Origin: an uncultured Clostridium sp.
GTDB taxonomy: Bacteria > Bacillota > Clostridia > TANB77 > CAG-508
NCBI GenBank assembly: GCA_945874585.1
Contig: CAMCHB010000015.1
Span: 1-16,622 of the forward strand
Length of the DNA: 16,622 bases
Direction of reading: 5' to 3'
The stretch's first letter is position 1. Every line of letters starts with the position of its first letter. Position numbers and translations under genes: made by a program. Of the stretch, positions 6,140-13,448 are shown piece after piece. The notes beneath the pieces were generated by a model. That model did no database searches and was not told the origin of the DNA. It saw only the letters and a program-made list of their open reading frames with translations.

Positions 6140-8236
6140 ATGTTTAAAAGTTATAGTATGGAATTAGCTGGTAGAACGCTAACCATTGAAACAGGTAAAA
6201 TGGCTGGACTAGCCAATGGAAGTTGTTTGGTTCGATATGGTGATACCTGTGTACTTGTATGTGCAACTGCTTCAAAAGAACCAAGAGAGGATATAGACTT
6301 TTTCCCATTATCCGTAGATTATGAAGAAAGATTATATTCTGTTGGAAAAATACCAGGAAGTTTTCAAAAGAGAGAAGGTCGTCCATCTGAAAAAGCAATT
6401 TTGACTTCTCGTGTAATTGATCGACCAATTCGTCCCCTTTTCCCAAAGGATTTTCGTAATGATGTAAGTGTTACAGCTTTAGTTTTATCCGTAGAACAAG
6501 ATAACTCACCAGAAATTTGTGCTATGATAGGTTCTTCTGTGGCTTTAACTATTTCAGATATTCCATTTGGTGGACCAACTGGATCTGTTAGTGTAGGTTA
6601 TGTAGATGACAAGATTGTTATCAATCCAACTGAAGAACAAAGAGAAAAAAGTCGATTGCATTTAACGGTTTCTGGTACATTAGAAAAAATAGCCATGATT
6701 GAAGCGGGAGCCGATGAAATTCCAGATGATCTTATGTTAGAGGCTATCAAACAAGCCCATGTTGAAATTAAGAAAATTTGTGAATTTATTTTAAAAATTA
6801 AAGCAGAAATTGGAAAAGAGAAATTTGCTTATCAATCATTTGCAGTAGATCCAGAAATTTATGCAGAAGTAGAAAAACAATTCAAAGATAGAATGTATCA
6901 TGATGTACAAGAAGTTGACAAAACAAAACGTGATGCCAAAGTGGATGCTATTACAGACGAAGTGGTAGCTTATTTTACAGAAAAATTAGAACCAGAAGTT
7001 CTAGAAACAAAGAAAAGAGATATACTAGATAGTGTGAACAAATTGGAAAAACAATGTGTACGTGAATTGATTTATCGTGAACATAAAAGACCAGATGGTA
7101 GAAAATTAGACGAAATAAGACCACTTTCTTGTGAAGTTGGAGTATTACCACGTGTACATGGAAGCGCTTTGTTTACAAGAGGACAAACACAAGTATTATC
7201 TGTTGCTACCTTAGGAATGGTAAGCGAAGAACAAATTTTAGATGGATTGGACAATGAAGAATCTAAAAGATATATGCATCATTATAATTTCCCAGCTTAT
7301 AGTGTGGGAGAAGCAAGACCATCTAGAGGACCAGGAAGAAGAGAAATTGGTCATGGTGCTTTAGCTGAAAGAGCTTTAGAGCCAGTGATTCCAAGTCAAG
7401 ATGAATTCCCATATGCTATTCGTGTGGTATCTGAGGTATTAAGTTCTAATGGTTCTACTTCACAAGCGAGTGTTTGTGGCAGCACGTTAGCCTTGATGGA
7501 TGCAGGTGTTCCAATTAAAAAGCCTGTTGCCGGTATTTCTACTGGTTTGGTAACAAGTCCAGATCATGATGGAAAATACATTATGCTAACCGATATTCAA
7601 GGATTAGAAGATTTCTTTGGCGATATGGATTTCAAAGTAGCAGGAACCAAAGATGGTATTACAGCTATTCAGGTTGATATTAAAGTGGATGGATTAACCT
7701 ATGATATCATTGCAGAAGCTTTTGCTAGGACCCATAAAGCACGAGAATATATTTTAGATGAAATTATGCTAAAACAAATAGCAGAACCTAGAAAAGAAAT
7801 TTCAAAATATGCACCAAAAATTATTCATACCCAAATAAAAGTTGATAAAATCAAAGATGTTATCGGAACAGGTGGTAAGGTAATTAACAAGATTATAGCT
7901 GAGACAGGTGTCAAAATTGATATTGAGGAAGATGGAAATGTGTTCATTTATTCACAAGACAATGAAAAAGGTAACCAAGCTTTAAAAATGATTGAAGAAA
8001 TTGTTCGTGAAATTGAATTAGGTGAAACATACGAAGGAACTGTTATCAAAATTGTTCCATTTGGTGCTTTTGTTAGTCTAGGTGGAGGCAAAGAAGGTTT
8101 AATTCATATTTCAAAACTTTCTAAAAAGCGAGTCGAAAAAGTAGAAGATGTTGTTAAAGTAGGCGATCCAGTTCGTGTCAAAGTAATTGAAATTGACCAT
8201 CAAGGAAAAATCAACTTAAGAAGAATAGAAGAATAA
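6140..8236 (+). CDS. pnp: Polyribonucleotide nucleotidyltransferase (PNPase)
   Basis: PNPase degrades RNA 3' to 5' with phosphate, as a ring-shaped trimer and often in an RNA-degradation complex. The 698-aa product has the full layout: first RNase PH domain (~10-140), an all-helical linker, second RNase PH domain (~315-540), KH domain (~555-615, GTGG loop in IKDVIGTGGKVINKI) and S1 domain (~620-690, GTVIKIVPFGAFV...GLIHIS). The conserved RNA-binding segment PGSFQKREGRPSE is at about 73-85. The acids of the second active site are seen in GTKDGITAIQVDIK (Asp505, Asp513, Lys515). The SD GAGGAGG (6126-6132) gives 7-nt spacing to the ATG. Expression probably comes from the rpsO promoter by read-through or processing. 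The C-terminus ends right after the S1 domain, without an extended tail. Confidence 0.97.
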   Translation: MFKSYSMELAGRTLTIETGKMAGLANGSCLVRYGDTCVLVCATASKEPREDIDFFPLSVDYEERLYSVGKIPGSFQKREGRPSEKAILTSRVIDRPIRPLFPKDFRNDVSVTALVLSVEQDNSPEICAMIGSSVALTISDIPFGGPTGSVSVGYVDDKIVINPTEEQREKSRLHLTVSGTLEKIAMIEAGADEIPDDLMLEAIKQAHVEIKKICEFILKIKAEIGKEKFAYQSFAVDPEIYAEVEKQFKDRMYHDVQEVDKTKRDAKVDAITDEVVAYFTEKLEPEVLETKKRDILDSVNKLEKQCVRELIYREHKRPDGRKLDEIRPLSCEVGVLPRVHGSALFTRGQTQVLSVATLGMVSEEQILDGLDNEESKRYMHHYNFPAYSVGEARPSRGPGRREIGHGALAERALEPVIPSQDEFPYAIRVVSEVLSSNGSTSQASVCGSTLALMDAGVPIKKPVAGISTGLVTSPDHDGKYIMLTDIQGLEDFFGDMDFKVAGTKDGITAIQVDIKVDGLTYDIIAEAFARTHKAREYILDEIMLKQIAEPRKEISKYAPKIIHTQIKVDKIKDVIGTGGKVINKIIAETGVKIDIEEDGNVFIYSQDNEKGNQALKMIEEIVREIELGETYEGTVIKIVPFGAFVSLGGGKEGLIHISKLSKKRVEKVEDVVKVGDPVRVKVIEIDHQGKINLRRIEE

Positions 8237-8281
8237 AATAAAAAGTAGGTTATGAATATTTCATGAATATGAAAAAATATG

Positions 8282-8310
8282 TTGAATATTACGGAAAAAT
8301 ATCTTATAAT
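8282..8310 (+). promoter_or_regulatory. Strong sigma-A promoter of the glycosyltransferase gene
   Basis: TTGAAT (8282-8287), a 17-bp spacer and a perfect TATAAT (8305-8310). The start near 8316-8318 gives an ~84-nt leader before the ATG at 8401. Confidence 0.8.
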
Positions 8311-8315
8311 ACTAT

Positions 8316-8394
8316 ATGAGGTAATTTAAATACAAAAGAGAGGAATCTTTCCTTAGGGAAATACAAGGTCCCTCATTTGTGATGAAAAGAGAGG
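8316..8394 (+). promoter_or_regulatory. Leader RNA with competing GAGG/CCTC pairings, candidate riboswitch or translational switch
   Basis: A nested hairpin is visible: ACAAA/TTTGT (8332-8336/8376-8380), GAGG/CCTC (8340-8343/8371-8374) and TTTCC/GGAAA (8348-8352/8357-8361), separated by internal loops AATC and TACAAGGTC. The 10-mer AAAAGAGAGG occurs twice, at 8334-8343 in the hairpin and at 8385-8394 as the Shine-Dalgarno site. A third partner, ATGAGG (8316-8321), is complementary to CCTCAT (8371-8376). The single CCTC segment can therefore pair with three different GAGG segments, one of them the ribosome site. I do not recognise a known riboswitch class. Confidence 0.45.
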
Positions 8395-8400
8395 TTGAGA

Positions 8401-9627
8401 ATGGATTATTTATATATACTCCAACAAGCCTTAATATGGATTGTCACTATATTTTGGCTTTATCAAATCATGGTTAGTGTTAGTTCTTTAATTAAATTAA
8501 AGGATAAACCTTTATTGGTAAAAAAAGATCATAAATTTATGGCAATTATTCCGGCACACAATGAAGAAGCTGTTATTGTAAATTTAATTGAGAGCTTAAA
8601 GAAACAAAATTATCCAAAGGATTTATTAGATATTTATGTAATTGCAGATAATTGTACAGATCAAACAGCTAAAATTGCCAAAGAGCATGGTGCTATTGTG
8701 TATGAGAGAATCGATGAAGTGCATAAGACAAAAGGTTATGCCATGAACTGGTTCTTAAATAAAATGATTCAAAAAAATGCTGACTATGATGCTTTCTGCG
8801 TTTTCGATGCAGATAATATCGTGGACGAAGATTTTATGAAAAATATGAATAAAAAATTATGCCAAGGGGAAGACATTGTACAGGGCTATCGTGATATCAA
8901 AAATCCAACGGATAGTTGGGTATCAGCAGGCTATGCTATTTTCTATTGGACTATGAATCGTTTTTATCATTTAGCTCGATACAATTTAGGATTATCACCA
9001 TTGATCAATGGTACAGGTTTTATGGTTCGATTTGATTTAATCAAAAAAGAAGGCTGGAATACAAAAACCTTAACAGAAGATATTGAATTTTCTTTAAAGA
9101 ATATTATCAAAGGCAGAAAGATTGGATGGGCTATTGATGCAAAAGTTTATGATGAACAGCCAATAGGCTTTCGTCAATCATGGTCACAACGATCTAGATG
9201 GACAGTTGGACATTTACAATGCATGAAGTATTACACAACAGATTTAGTAAAGTCTGTGAAAGAGCATAAATCTTTACTAAATTTTGATGGTTTGCTATAT
9301 ATTTTGGGTATTCCAATGATGCTTCTTACCTTTTTACTATTAGGTGTTAACCTAGGTATTTACATGGTAGACGGCATGACATTTACGGAACTAATGGAGA
9401 ATTATGGACGTTACTTGTTTGCTACCTTCTTAATGCCAATTGCAACTGCTATTTTAATTATGGTTTTGGATAAAAGACCAATTAAACCTATGCTAAAAGG
9501 ATTAGCTTTGTATCCTCTATTCATGGGATCATGGATTCTAATCAATATAAAATGTATTATTAAACCAAATACAAAATGGGAGAAAATCAATCACGTAAGA
9601 GATGTAAAAATCAATGAAGTGGCCTAA
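8401..9627 (+). CDS. Membrane-bound family 2 glycosyltransferase, processive (BcsA/PgaC-like)
   Basis: The 408-aa protein is probably a polysaccharide synthase that extends a beta-linked chain from a UDP-sugar at the membrane. It has an N-terminal membrane segment (~10-31), a GT-A domain (~46-275) and a C-terminal membrane region (~297-322, 337-356, 365-386). The motifs are IPAHNEE (50-56), ADNC (82-85), DAD (136-138, metal/UDP), TED (225-227) and QRSRW (263-267). The last is the QxxRW motif typical of processive GT2 enzymes. Length and layout resemble PgaC/IcaA, but the sugar cannot be told from sequence, and no partner export genes are nearby. I chose ATG 8401 over the upstream TTG 8395 because AAAAGAGAGG ends 6 nt before it. 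The gene has its own promoter and terminator, so it is monocistronic. Confidence 0.85.
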   Translation: MDYLYILQQALIWIVTIFWLYQIMVSVSSLIKLKDKPLLVKKDHKFMAIIPAHNEEAVIVNLIESLKKQNYPKDLLDIYVIADNCTDQTAKIAKEHGAIVYERIDEVHKTKGYAMNWFLNKMIQKNADYDAFCVFDADNIVDEDFMKNMNKKLCQGEDIVQGYRDIKNPTDSWVSAGYAIFYWTMNRFYHLARYNLGLSPLINGTGFMVRFDLIKKEGWNTKTLTEDIEFSLKNIIKGRKIGWAIDAKVYDEQPIGFRQSWSQRSRWTVGHLQCMKYYTTDLVKSVKEHKSLLNFDGLLYILGIPMMLLTFLLLGVNLGIYMVDGMTFTELMENYGRYLFATFLMPIATAILIMVLDKRPIKPMLKGLALYPLFMGSWILINIKCIIKPNTKWEKINHVRDVKINEVA

Positions 9628-9630
9628 TAT

Positions 9631-9665
9631 AAAAGAAGCTATTGCTTTTTGCAATAGCTTCTTTT
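9631..9665 (+). terminator. Strong Rho-independent terminator after the glycosyltransferase gene
   Basis: AAAAGAAGCTATTGC (9631-9645) and GCAATAGCTTCTTTT (9651-9665) form a perfect 15-bp stem with a T5 loop, starting 3 nt after the stop codon. Confidence 0.9.
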
Positions 9666-9667
9666 AA

Positions 9668-9696
9668 TGGACAACTGGCTCAAAAAGTATTATAAT
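9668..9696 (+). promoter_or_regulatory. Sigma-A promoter of the nucleotidyltransferase-fold gene
   Basis: TGGACA (9668-9673), a 17-bp spacer and a perfect TATAAT (9691-9696), directly after the preceding terminator. Confidence 0.8.
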
Positions 9697-9742
9697 AAAG
9701 ATAAGAATGTTTTATTTATTCTATTTTTGGAGGAGGAACAAC

Positions 9743-10381
9743 ATGATGATAAACAACTACAATTTCCAAAAAGGGTCAAATTTATTGGCATTGATTTCTG
9801 ATCAAGATTACGTAGAAAGAAGAGAAGTTTTATTCCGTGTTATCAATCAATTTGATCAGGAAGGAATTCACTATGGTATTACATTTTCCTTGAATCTTTT
9901 TATGCAAGGCATAGTGGATGACTTTAATGACATTGATATTTTTGTTGCAGAAGAAGACATACCACGGATGATTGAAGTTATGAAATTCATGCATGCTAGT
10001 TTGGAAAAAATAGGTGGAAATGGATTTTGTAAATCGGATCATTTCTTCTCATACATGGTAGATGGTGTTCAAGTAGAAATTATGGTTGGCTTTCGGATCA
10101 ATACTTATGGAACAACTTATTATTACCCACTGAATTTAAAGGAATTAGACTTTGTTCAGATTTATGGTAAAAAAATTCCATTGGTACCGGCAGAAGCATT
10201 GTTTATCTCATATTTTATGATGATAGAATGGCAACCGCGTCGTATTCATAAGTGGAATCTTTTAAAAAGCTATTTAGAATTTAATGGCGTTGAATTCCAA
10301 TCTGTATTTGTAAAAGCTTTGACAACCAATTTGCCAAAACAATTACGCAATGAAATCAAAAGATTATTAGCCAATCAATAA
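9743..10381 (+). CDS. Predicted nucleotidyltransferase-fold protein, function unknown
   Basis: I do not recognise a characterised family. The 212-aa product (from ATG 9743) has a pattern reminiscent of the polymerase-beta-type nucleotidyltransferase fold: ITFSLNLFMQG (46-56) in place of the usual GGxAL helix, then DDFNDIDIFV (59-68) with Asp63 and Asp65 as the paired acids, and a later strand VQVEIM (109-114) with Glu112 where a third acid is expected. The canonical Gly-Ser/Gly-Gly pair is missing, so activity is uncertain. It has no signal peptide or clear membrane segment. The start is set by GGAGGAGG (9729-9736), 6 nt before ATG 9743; the frame is open further upstream but lacks an SD. It is monocistronic, with its own promoter and a strong terminator. 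No toxin or antitoxin partner lies beside it. Confidence 0.7.
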   Translation: MMINNYNFQKGSNLLALISDQDYVERREVLFRVINQFDQEGIHYGITFSLNLFMQGIVDDFNDIDIFVAEEDIPRMIEVMKFMHASLEKIGGNGFCKSDHFFSYMVDGVQVEIMVGFRINTYGTTYYYPLNLKELDFVQIYGKKIPLVPAEALFISYFMMIEWQPRRIHKWNLLKSYLEFNGVEFQSVFVKALTTNLPKQLRNEIKRLLANQ

Positions 10382-10392
10382 TTGACTAACAC

Positions 10393-10434
10393 AAAAAAGC
10401 ATGATAGAAACAATTGTTTTTATCGTGCTTTTTT
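10393..10434 (+). terminator. Strong Rho-independent terminator after the nucleotidyltransferase-fold gene
   Basis: Arms 10393-10411 and 10416-10434 pair over 19 positions with two G-U pairs, around the loop AATT, and the 3' arm ends in six T residues. Confidence 0.9.
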
Positions 10435-10457
10435 GCTGAAAAAATGAAATGAATCTC

Positions 10458-10486
10458 TTGCATGGCATAGAGGCCTGTGTTACAAT
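10458..10486 (+). promoter_or_regulatory. Sigma-A promoter of the MBL-fold gene
   Basis: TTGCAT (10458-10463), a 17-bp spacer and TACAAT (10481-10486), about 24 nt before the start codon. Confidence 0.75.
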
Positions 10487-10509
10487 TTAAGAGAATAAGG
10501 AGTGAGGGT

Positions 10510-11166
10510 ATGCAAACATTACGATTTATTGGAACAGATGCAGGTTTTGGCGAGCACAATAACGCAGCTTATGTCTGTGAAAAGGAACATTTTATTTTGA
10601 TGGATTGTGGTTTTGCTGTTTTTAGTGAAATAAAAAATCGATTTGATTGGAAACAGTATACTAAAATTGATGTGATCATTACGCATTTGCACAATGATCA
10701 TGCAGGTTCTTTGAGCCAATTCATTTTATTTTTATTTTTTGTTTATCACAAGCAAGTGAATATTATTACCAAATGCCAACATATGAGAGATTATCTAGAT
10801 ATGACAGGAACGCCGAAAGAGGCATATACTTTACAGGAAAGTAATGAATTCGTTTCGATGATTCCAACGAAACATGTAGATGGTATAGATTCTTATGGAT
10901 TTCAAATGATATGGAAAAAAAGAAAAATTGTTTATACAGGAGATACCTGTATTTTAGATCCTTTTTTAGAAGTAGCTCAAATGAGTGATGAATTTTATGT
11001 GGATGTTTCAAAAGGTGGTGGCGTTCATCTTCAAATTGATGCCATTATGCCTCAACTAGAAGATATCCAAAAACACAACACAGAAATATATTTTATGCAT
11101 CTGGATGATCGAGCTTATATACAAAAGGAAACCAAAGAAAAAATTCAATTAGCAAAAGAAACTTAG
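10510..11166 (+). CDS. Metallo-beta-lactamase-fold hydrolase
   Basis: The 218-aa protein keeps all the expected metal ligands of the MBL fold: THLHNDH (58-64: His59, His61, Asp63, His64), His122 (PTKHVDG), Asp145 (VYTGDT) and His197 (YFMHLDD). A two-zinc hydrolase is therefore likely. The compact form, with the VYTGDT strand and no extra domain, resembles RNase Z-like or small phosphodiesterase-like members, but the substrate cannot be assigned. The ATG at 10510 has AAGGAG (10497-10502) 7 nt upstream; the longer frame to 10477 overlaps the -10 region and is rejected. No terminator is seen before the next promoter at 11176. There is no signal peptide, so it is probably cytoplasmic. Confidence 0.85.
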   Translation: MQTLRFIGTDAGFGEHNNAAYVCEKEHFILMDCGFAVFSEIKNRFDWKQYTKIDVIITHLHNDHAGSLSQFILFLFFVYHKQVNIITKCQHMRDYLDMTGTPKEAYTLQESNEFVSMIPTKHVDGIDSYGFQMIWKKRKIVYTGDTCILDPFLEVAQMSDEFYVDVSKGGGVHLQIDAIMPQLEDIQKHNTEIYFMHLDDRAYIQKETKEKIQLAKET

Positions 11167-11175
11167 AAAATAGTG

Positions 11176-11204
11176 TAGATAATCATAGCAAAATAGTATA
11201 TAAT
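11176..11204 (+). promoter_or_regulatory. Promoter of the NTPase-cmk-plsC operon
   Basis: A perfect TATAAT (11199-11204) with TAGATA (11176-11181, 4/6) 17 bp upstream. The SD AGGAGG (11230-11235) follows, 6 nt before the ATG at 11242. Confidence 0.65.
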
Positions 11205-11241
11205 AGAGCGAGAAAATTGAGCAAATGATAGGAGGATTATC

Positions 11242-12081
11242 ATGGTAAAAACCTATGGATTTGTAGGACCTTCTGGAACAGGGAAAAGCTATCGAGCACA
11301 ATTTGTAGCGGGTAAGAAGGGAATCCATTATATCATTGATGATGGTTTACTGATTCATGAAAATGAAGTAATTGCAGGAAAGTCTGCCAAAAAGGCGCCA
11401 ACCAAAATTGAAACCATTCGAGAAGCATTGTTTACAAGACCAGAACAAAGAACAGATATCATGCAAGCAATTCAAAAATATAAGCCAAAGAGTATTTTAA
11501 TTTTGGGAACATCGGATAATATGGTCAAGAAAATTGCCGAAAATTTGCAATTGCCACCTATTTCTGAAATTGTATACATAACAGATGTGGCAACAGAGGA
11601 AGAGATTGAAACGGCAAGACATATTCGTGTAACAGAAGGAAAACACGTTATACCAGTTCCAACCTTTGAAATCAAAAAAGATTTTTCTGGTTTTTTATTG
11701 GATCCCTTGCAAATATTTCGAACCAAAAGCAATGAAAAACCATATATTACCGAAAAATCTATTATTCGACCTACTTTTAGCTACTTAGGAAATTTTACAA
11801 TATCAGATACCGTATTTCGACAAATAGCAGAATATCTTGCCTCAAAAACAGAGGAAATTGAAAAAGTATCCAAAACAAGGATTGATAATTATGGAGATGG
11901 CATATCTGTTTACATGGAAATTATCGTCATATATGGATACAATGTCGTGGAAAGTTTGCAGCATTTTAAAGTAAAATGTAAAAGAGAAATTGAAAAATTA
12001 ACTTCTATGAATGTAGTAAAAGTGGAAGTAGTTGCAAAAGGAATGTATAAACCAGAAAATGAAGAAAACGGGGGGAACTAA
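11242..12081 (+). CDS. P-loop NTPase fused to a C-terminal Asp23/Gls24-like domain
   Basis: The 279-aa protein has two parts. Residues 1-~165 carry a clear Walker A, GPSGTGKS (9-16), and a possible Walker B YIIDD (30-34). Residues ~178-268 (YLGNFTISDTVFRQIAEYL...ISVYMEIIVIYGYNVVESLQHFKVKCKREIEKLT...VVKVEVVAKGM) follow the Asp23/Gls24 pattern: a short beta start, a helix, a hydrophobic strand ending in YG, an amphipathic helix pair, and a final V-V-V strand. Asp23 proteins are linked to the cell envelope in Staphylococcus. What the NTPase part does is unknown; it could power or localise an envelope process. It leads an operon with cmk (2-nt gap) and the broken plsC, which suggests a membrane-lipid or cell-growth setting. 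No signal peptide or membrane segment is seen. Confidence 0.75.
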   Translation: MVKTYGFVGPSGTGKSYRAQFVAGKKGIHYIIDDGLLIHENEVIAGKSAKKAPTKIETIREALFTRPEQRTDIMQAIQKYKPKSILILGTSDNMVKKIAENLQLPPISEIVYITDVATEEEIETARHIRVTEGKHVIPVPTFEIKKDFSGFLLDPLQIFRTKSNEKPYITEKSIIRPTFSYLGNFTISDTVFRQIAEYLASKTEEIEKVSKTRIDNYGDGISVYMEIIVIYGYNVVESLQHFKVKCKREIEKLTSMNVVKVEVVAKGMYKPENEENGGN

Positions 12082-12083
12082 TC

Positions 12084-12761
12084 ATGTCTTTTCTTGTCGC
12101 AATAGATGGACCAGCTGGAAGTGGAAAAGGAACCATTGCTAAAACAATAGCAAAAAAATTAAATTTTGTTAGTATCGATACAGGAGCTATGTATCGTTGC
12201 GTAGCTCTGTATTTTTTAGAGCATAAAATAGATCTAAACAATCAAGAGCAAGTTGCTAATGCCTTGCAACAAATACAAGTTGATTTACAATACGATGACC
12301 AAGAACATCCAAAAGTTTTATTAAATGGAGCAGATGTGACACAGGCAATCCGTGAAAAGACGGTTTCAGCATGCGTGTCAGCTGTTTCAAGTATTCGAGA
12401 AGTTCGCTTAAAATTGATCGAATTGCAACGAGAAATGGCCAAAGGGAAAAAGGTCATTATGGAGGGAAGAGATATTACAACAGTTGTATTTCCGCAAGCT
12501 GATCTTAAAATTTATATGGATGCAGCAGTTGAAACAAGAGCACAAAGACGTTATGAAGAAATGAAGGTGAAAGATCCACATATTTCTTATGAATATGTAT
12601 TAGAGAGCATAAAAAAGCGTGACAAAATGGATCGAGAAAAATCATTTGGTGCATTAAAAATGGCTCCAGATGCTATTTTAATTGATACCACTCATTTAAC
12701 CATTGAGGAAACTTTGCAAAAGATGATCGATCTGATTGAAGAAAAATTATCTCAGAAATAG
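12084..12761 (+). CDS. cmk: Cytidylate kinase (CMP/dCMP kinase)
   Basis: Cmk phosphorylates CMP and dCMP with ATP for nucleic-acid and phospholipid precursors. The 225-aa product has Walker A GPAGSGKG (9-16), the DTGAMYR motif (32-38) and EGRDITTVVFP (~128-138), where the more usual GRDIGT has Thr for Gly; the rest of the family pattern, including the lid RAQRR (~153-157) and the C-terminal IDTTHLT, is intact. It starts 2 nt after the stop of the NTPase-Asp23 gene. Its ribosome site is an unusual G-run (GGGGGG, 12070-12075) 8 nt upstream, inside the previous gene, so the two are translationally coupled. plsC follows 14 nt later. The cmk-plsC order is common in Clostridia. Confidence 0.95.
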   Translation: MSFLVAIDGPAGSGKGTIAKTIAKKLNFVSIDTGAMYRCVALYFLEHKIDLNNQEQVANALQQIQVDLQYDDQEHPKVLLNGADVTQAIREKTVSACVSAVSSIREVRLKLIELQREMAKGKKVIMEGRDITTVVFPQADLKIYMDAAVETRAQRRYEEMKVKDPHISYEYVLESIKKRDKMDREKSFGALKMAPDAILIDTTHLTIEETLQKMIDLIEEKLSQK

Positions 12762-12775
12762 AAAGGATGAAAAAT

Positions 12776-13361
12776 ATGAAAAAAATAGTAAAAGCTTTTT
12801 TGTATTTTCTATGCTTAGTGGTGTATCGTGTCAAAAAAGTACATGAAGAAAACGTTCCCAAAGAGGGAAGTTATATTATATGTGCTAATCATGTTCATGC
12901 CCTAGATGCTCCTGTCATGGTATTGTCTTCCAAGAGGGATATTCGCATGATTGCCAAAGAGGAACTTTTTCAAAACCCTTTATTAGCTTGGCTTCGGAAA
13001 TCTATTTGGTGTGATAGCGATTAAACGTGGAACCGGCGATATCGATGCCATGAAAAAAGCATTTCGTGCTATCAAAGAGGGACATATTGTAGGAATTTTT
13101 CCAGAGGGGACACGAAATGGCATGAAAAAAGGAGTCAAATTTCACAGTGGAGCAGCATTGATTGCGCTTAAAACCAAAACACCTATTATTCCAGTGGGAA
13201 TTCAAGGAGATTTCAAACCATTTCATAAAGTAAAAGTGAATTATGGAAAGCCAATGGAATTTTCAGAATATGCAGGTTGTACAAAAGATCGAGAAGTTTT
13301 AGACAAAATTACAAATCAAGTCATGAATGAGGTTATACGATTGACAAATGAAAAAAATTAG
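12776..13361 (+). pseudogene. plsC: 1-acyl-sn-glycerol-3-phosphate acyltransferase, frameshifted
   Basis: PlsC makes phosphatidic acid from lysophosphatidate. Two overlapping frames hold one protein. The first, from ATG 12776 (AAAGG 9 nt upstream), has a membrane-anchor-like start and the catalytic NHVHALD (Asn38-Asp44, HX4D), and runs to Ile77. It then reads into WCDSD and a stop at 13022-13024. The other frame, from about 13008, continues GVIAIKRGTGD, FPEGTRNG (acyl-acceptor motif) and IPVGIQG to the stop at 13361. Removing one T from the run at 13005-13007 joins them as LAWLRKSIGVIAIKRG, ~194 aa, with the spacing usual for the family. All motifs are otherwise kept, so this is a recent lesion or a sequencing or assembly error. 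A programmed shift is unlikely because no slippery site is seen. Confidence 0.8.
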
Positions 13362-13369
13362 GATATAAT
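13341..13369 (+). promoter_or_regulatory. Perfect-consensus sigma-A promoter of typA
   Basis: TTGACA (13341-13346), a 17-bp spacer and TATAAT (13364-13369), a full 12/12 match. It overlaps the last codons of plsC. The predicted start is near 13376. Confidence 0.85.
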
Positions 13370-13388
13370 AATATGCCGTATAAGTGAT

Positions 13389-13412
13389 AAAAAGTAGAGG
13401 GTTCTACTTTTT
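13389..13412 (+). terminator. Terminator-like hairpin in the typA leader (operon end or attenuator)
   Basis: AAAAAGTAGA (13389-13398) and TCTACTTTTT (13403-13412) form a 10-bp stem with the loop GGGT, followed by GTTT. It may end the cmk-plsC operon. However, it lies about 13 nt after the predicted start of the perfect promoter upstream, and no other promoter is seen before typA, so typA transcripts must pass through it. Confidence 0.6.
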
Positions 13413-13448
13413 GTTTCACGTAAAAGAGAGAATGAAGGGGAATAGAAA

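Noticed and set aside
8237..8281. AT-rich imperfect repeats and partial palindromes around TGAATATTTCATGAATATG after pnp
   Set aside because: Only 5-6 weak base pairs, with no T run; not a convincing terminator or operator.
8395..8400. TTG at 8395 as the start of the glycosyltransferase
   Set aside because: It directly abuts the SD, leaving no spacing, whereas ATG 8401 has a normal 6-nt gap.
9707..9742. The longer N-terminus (MFYLFYFWRRNN) of the nucleotidyltransferase-fold protein
   Set aside because: It covers the region right after the promoter and the SD itself; GGAGGAGG at 9729-9736 clearly serves ATG 9743.
13001..13010. Programmed ribosomal frameshifting in plsC
   Set aside because: The site (TCTATTTGGT) has no slippery heptamer, no in-frame stop at the shift point, and no obvious stimulatory structure; an indel is simpler.
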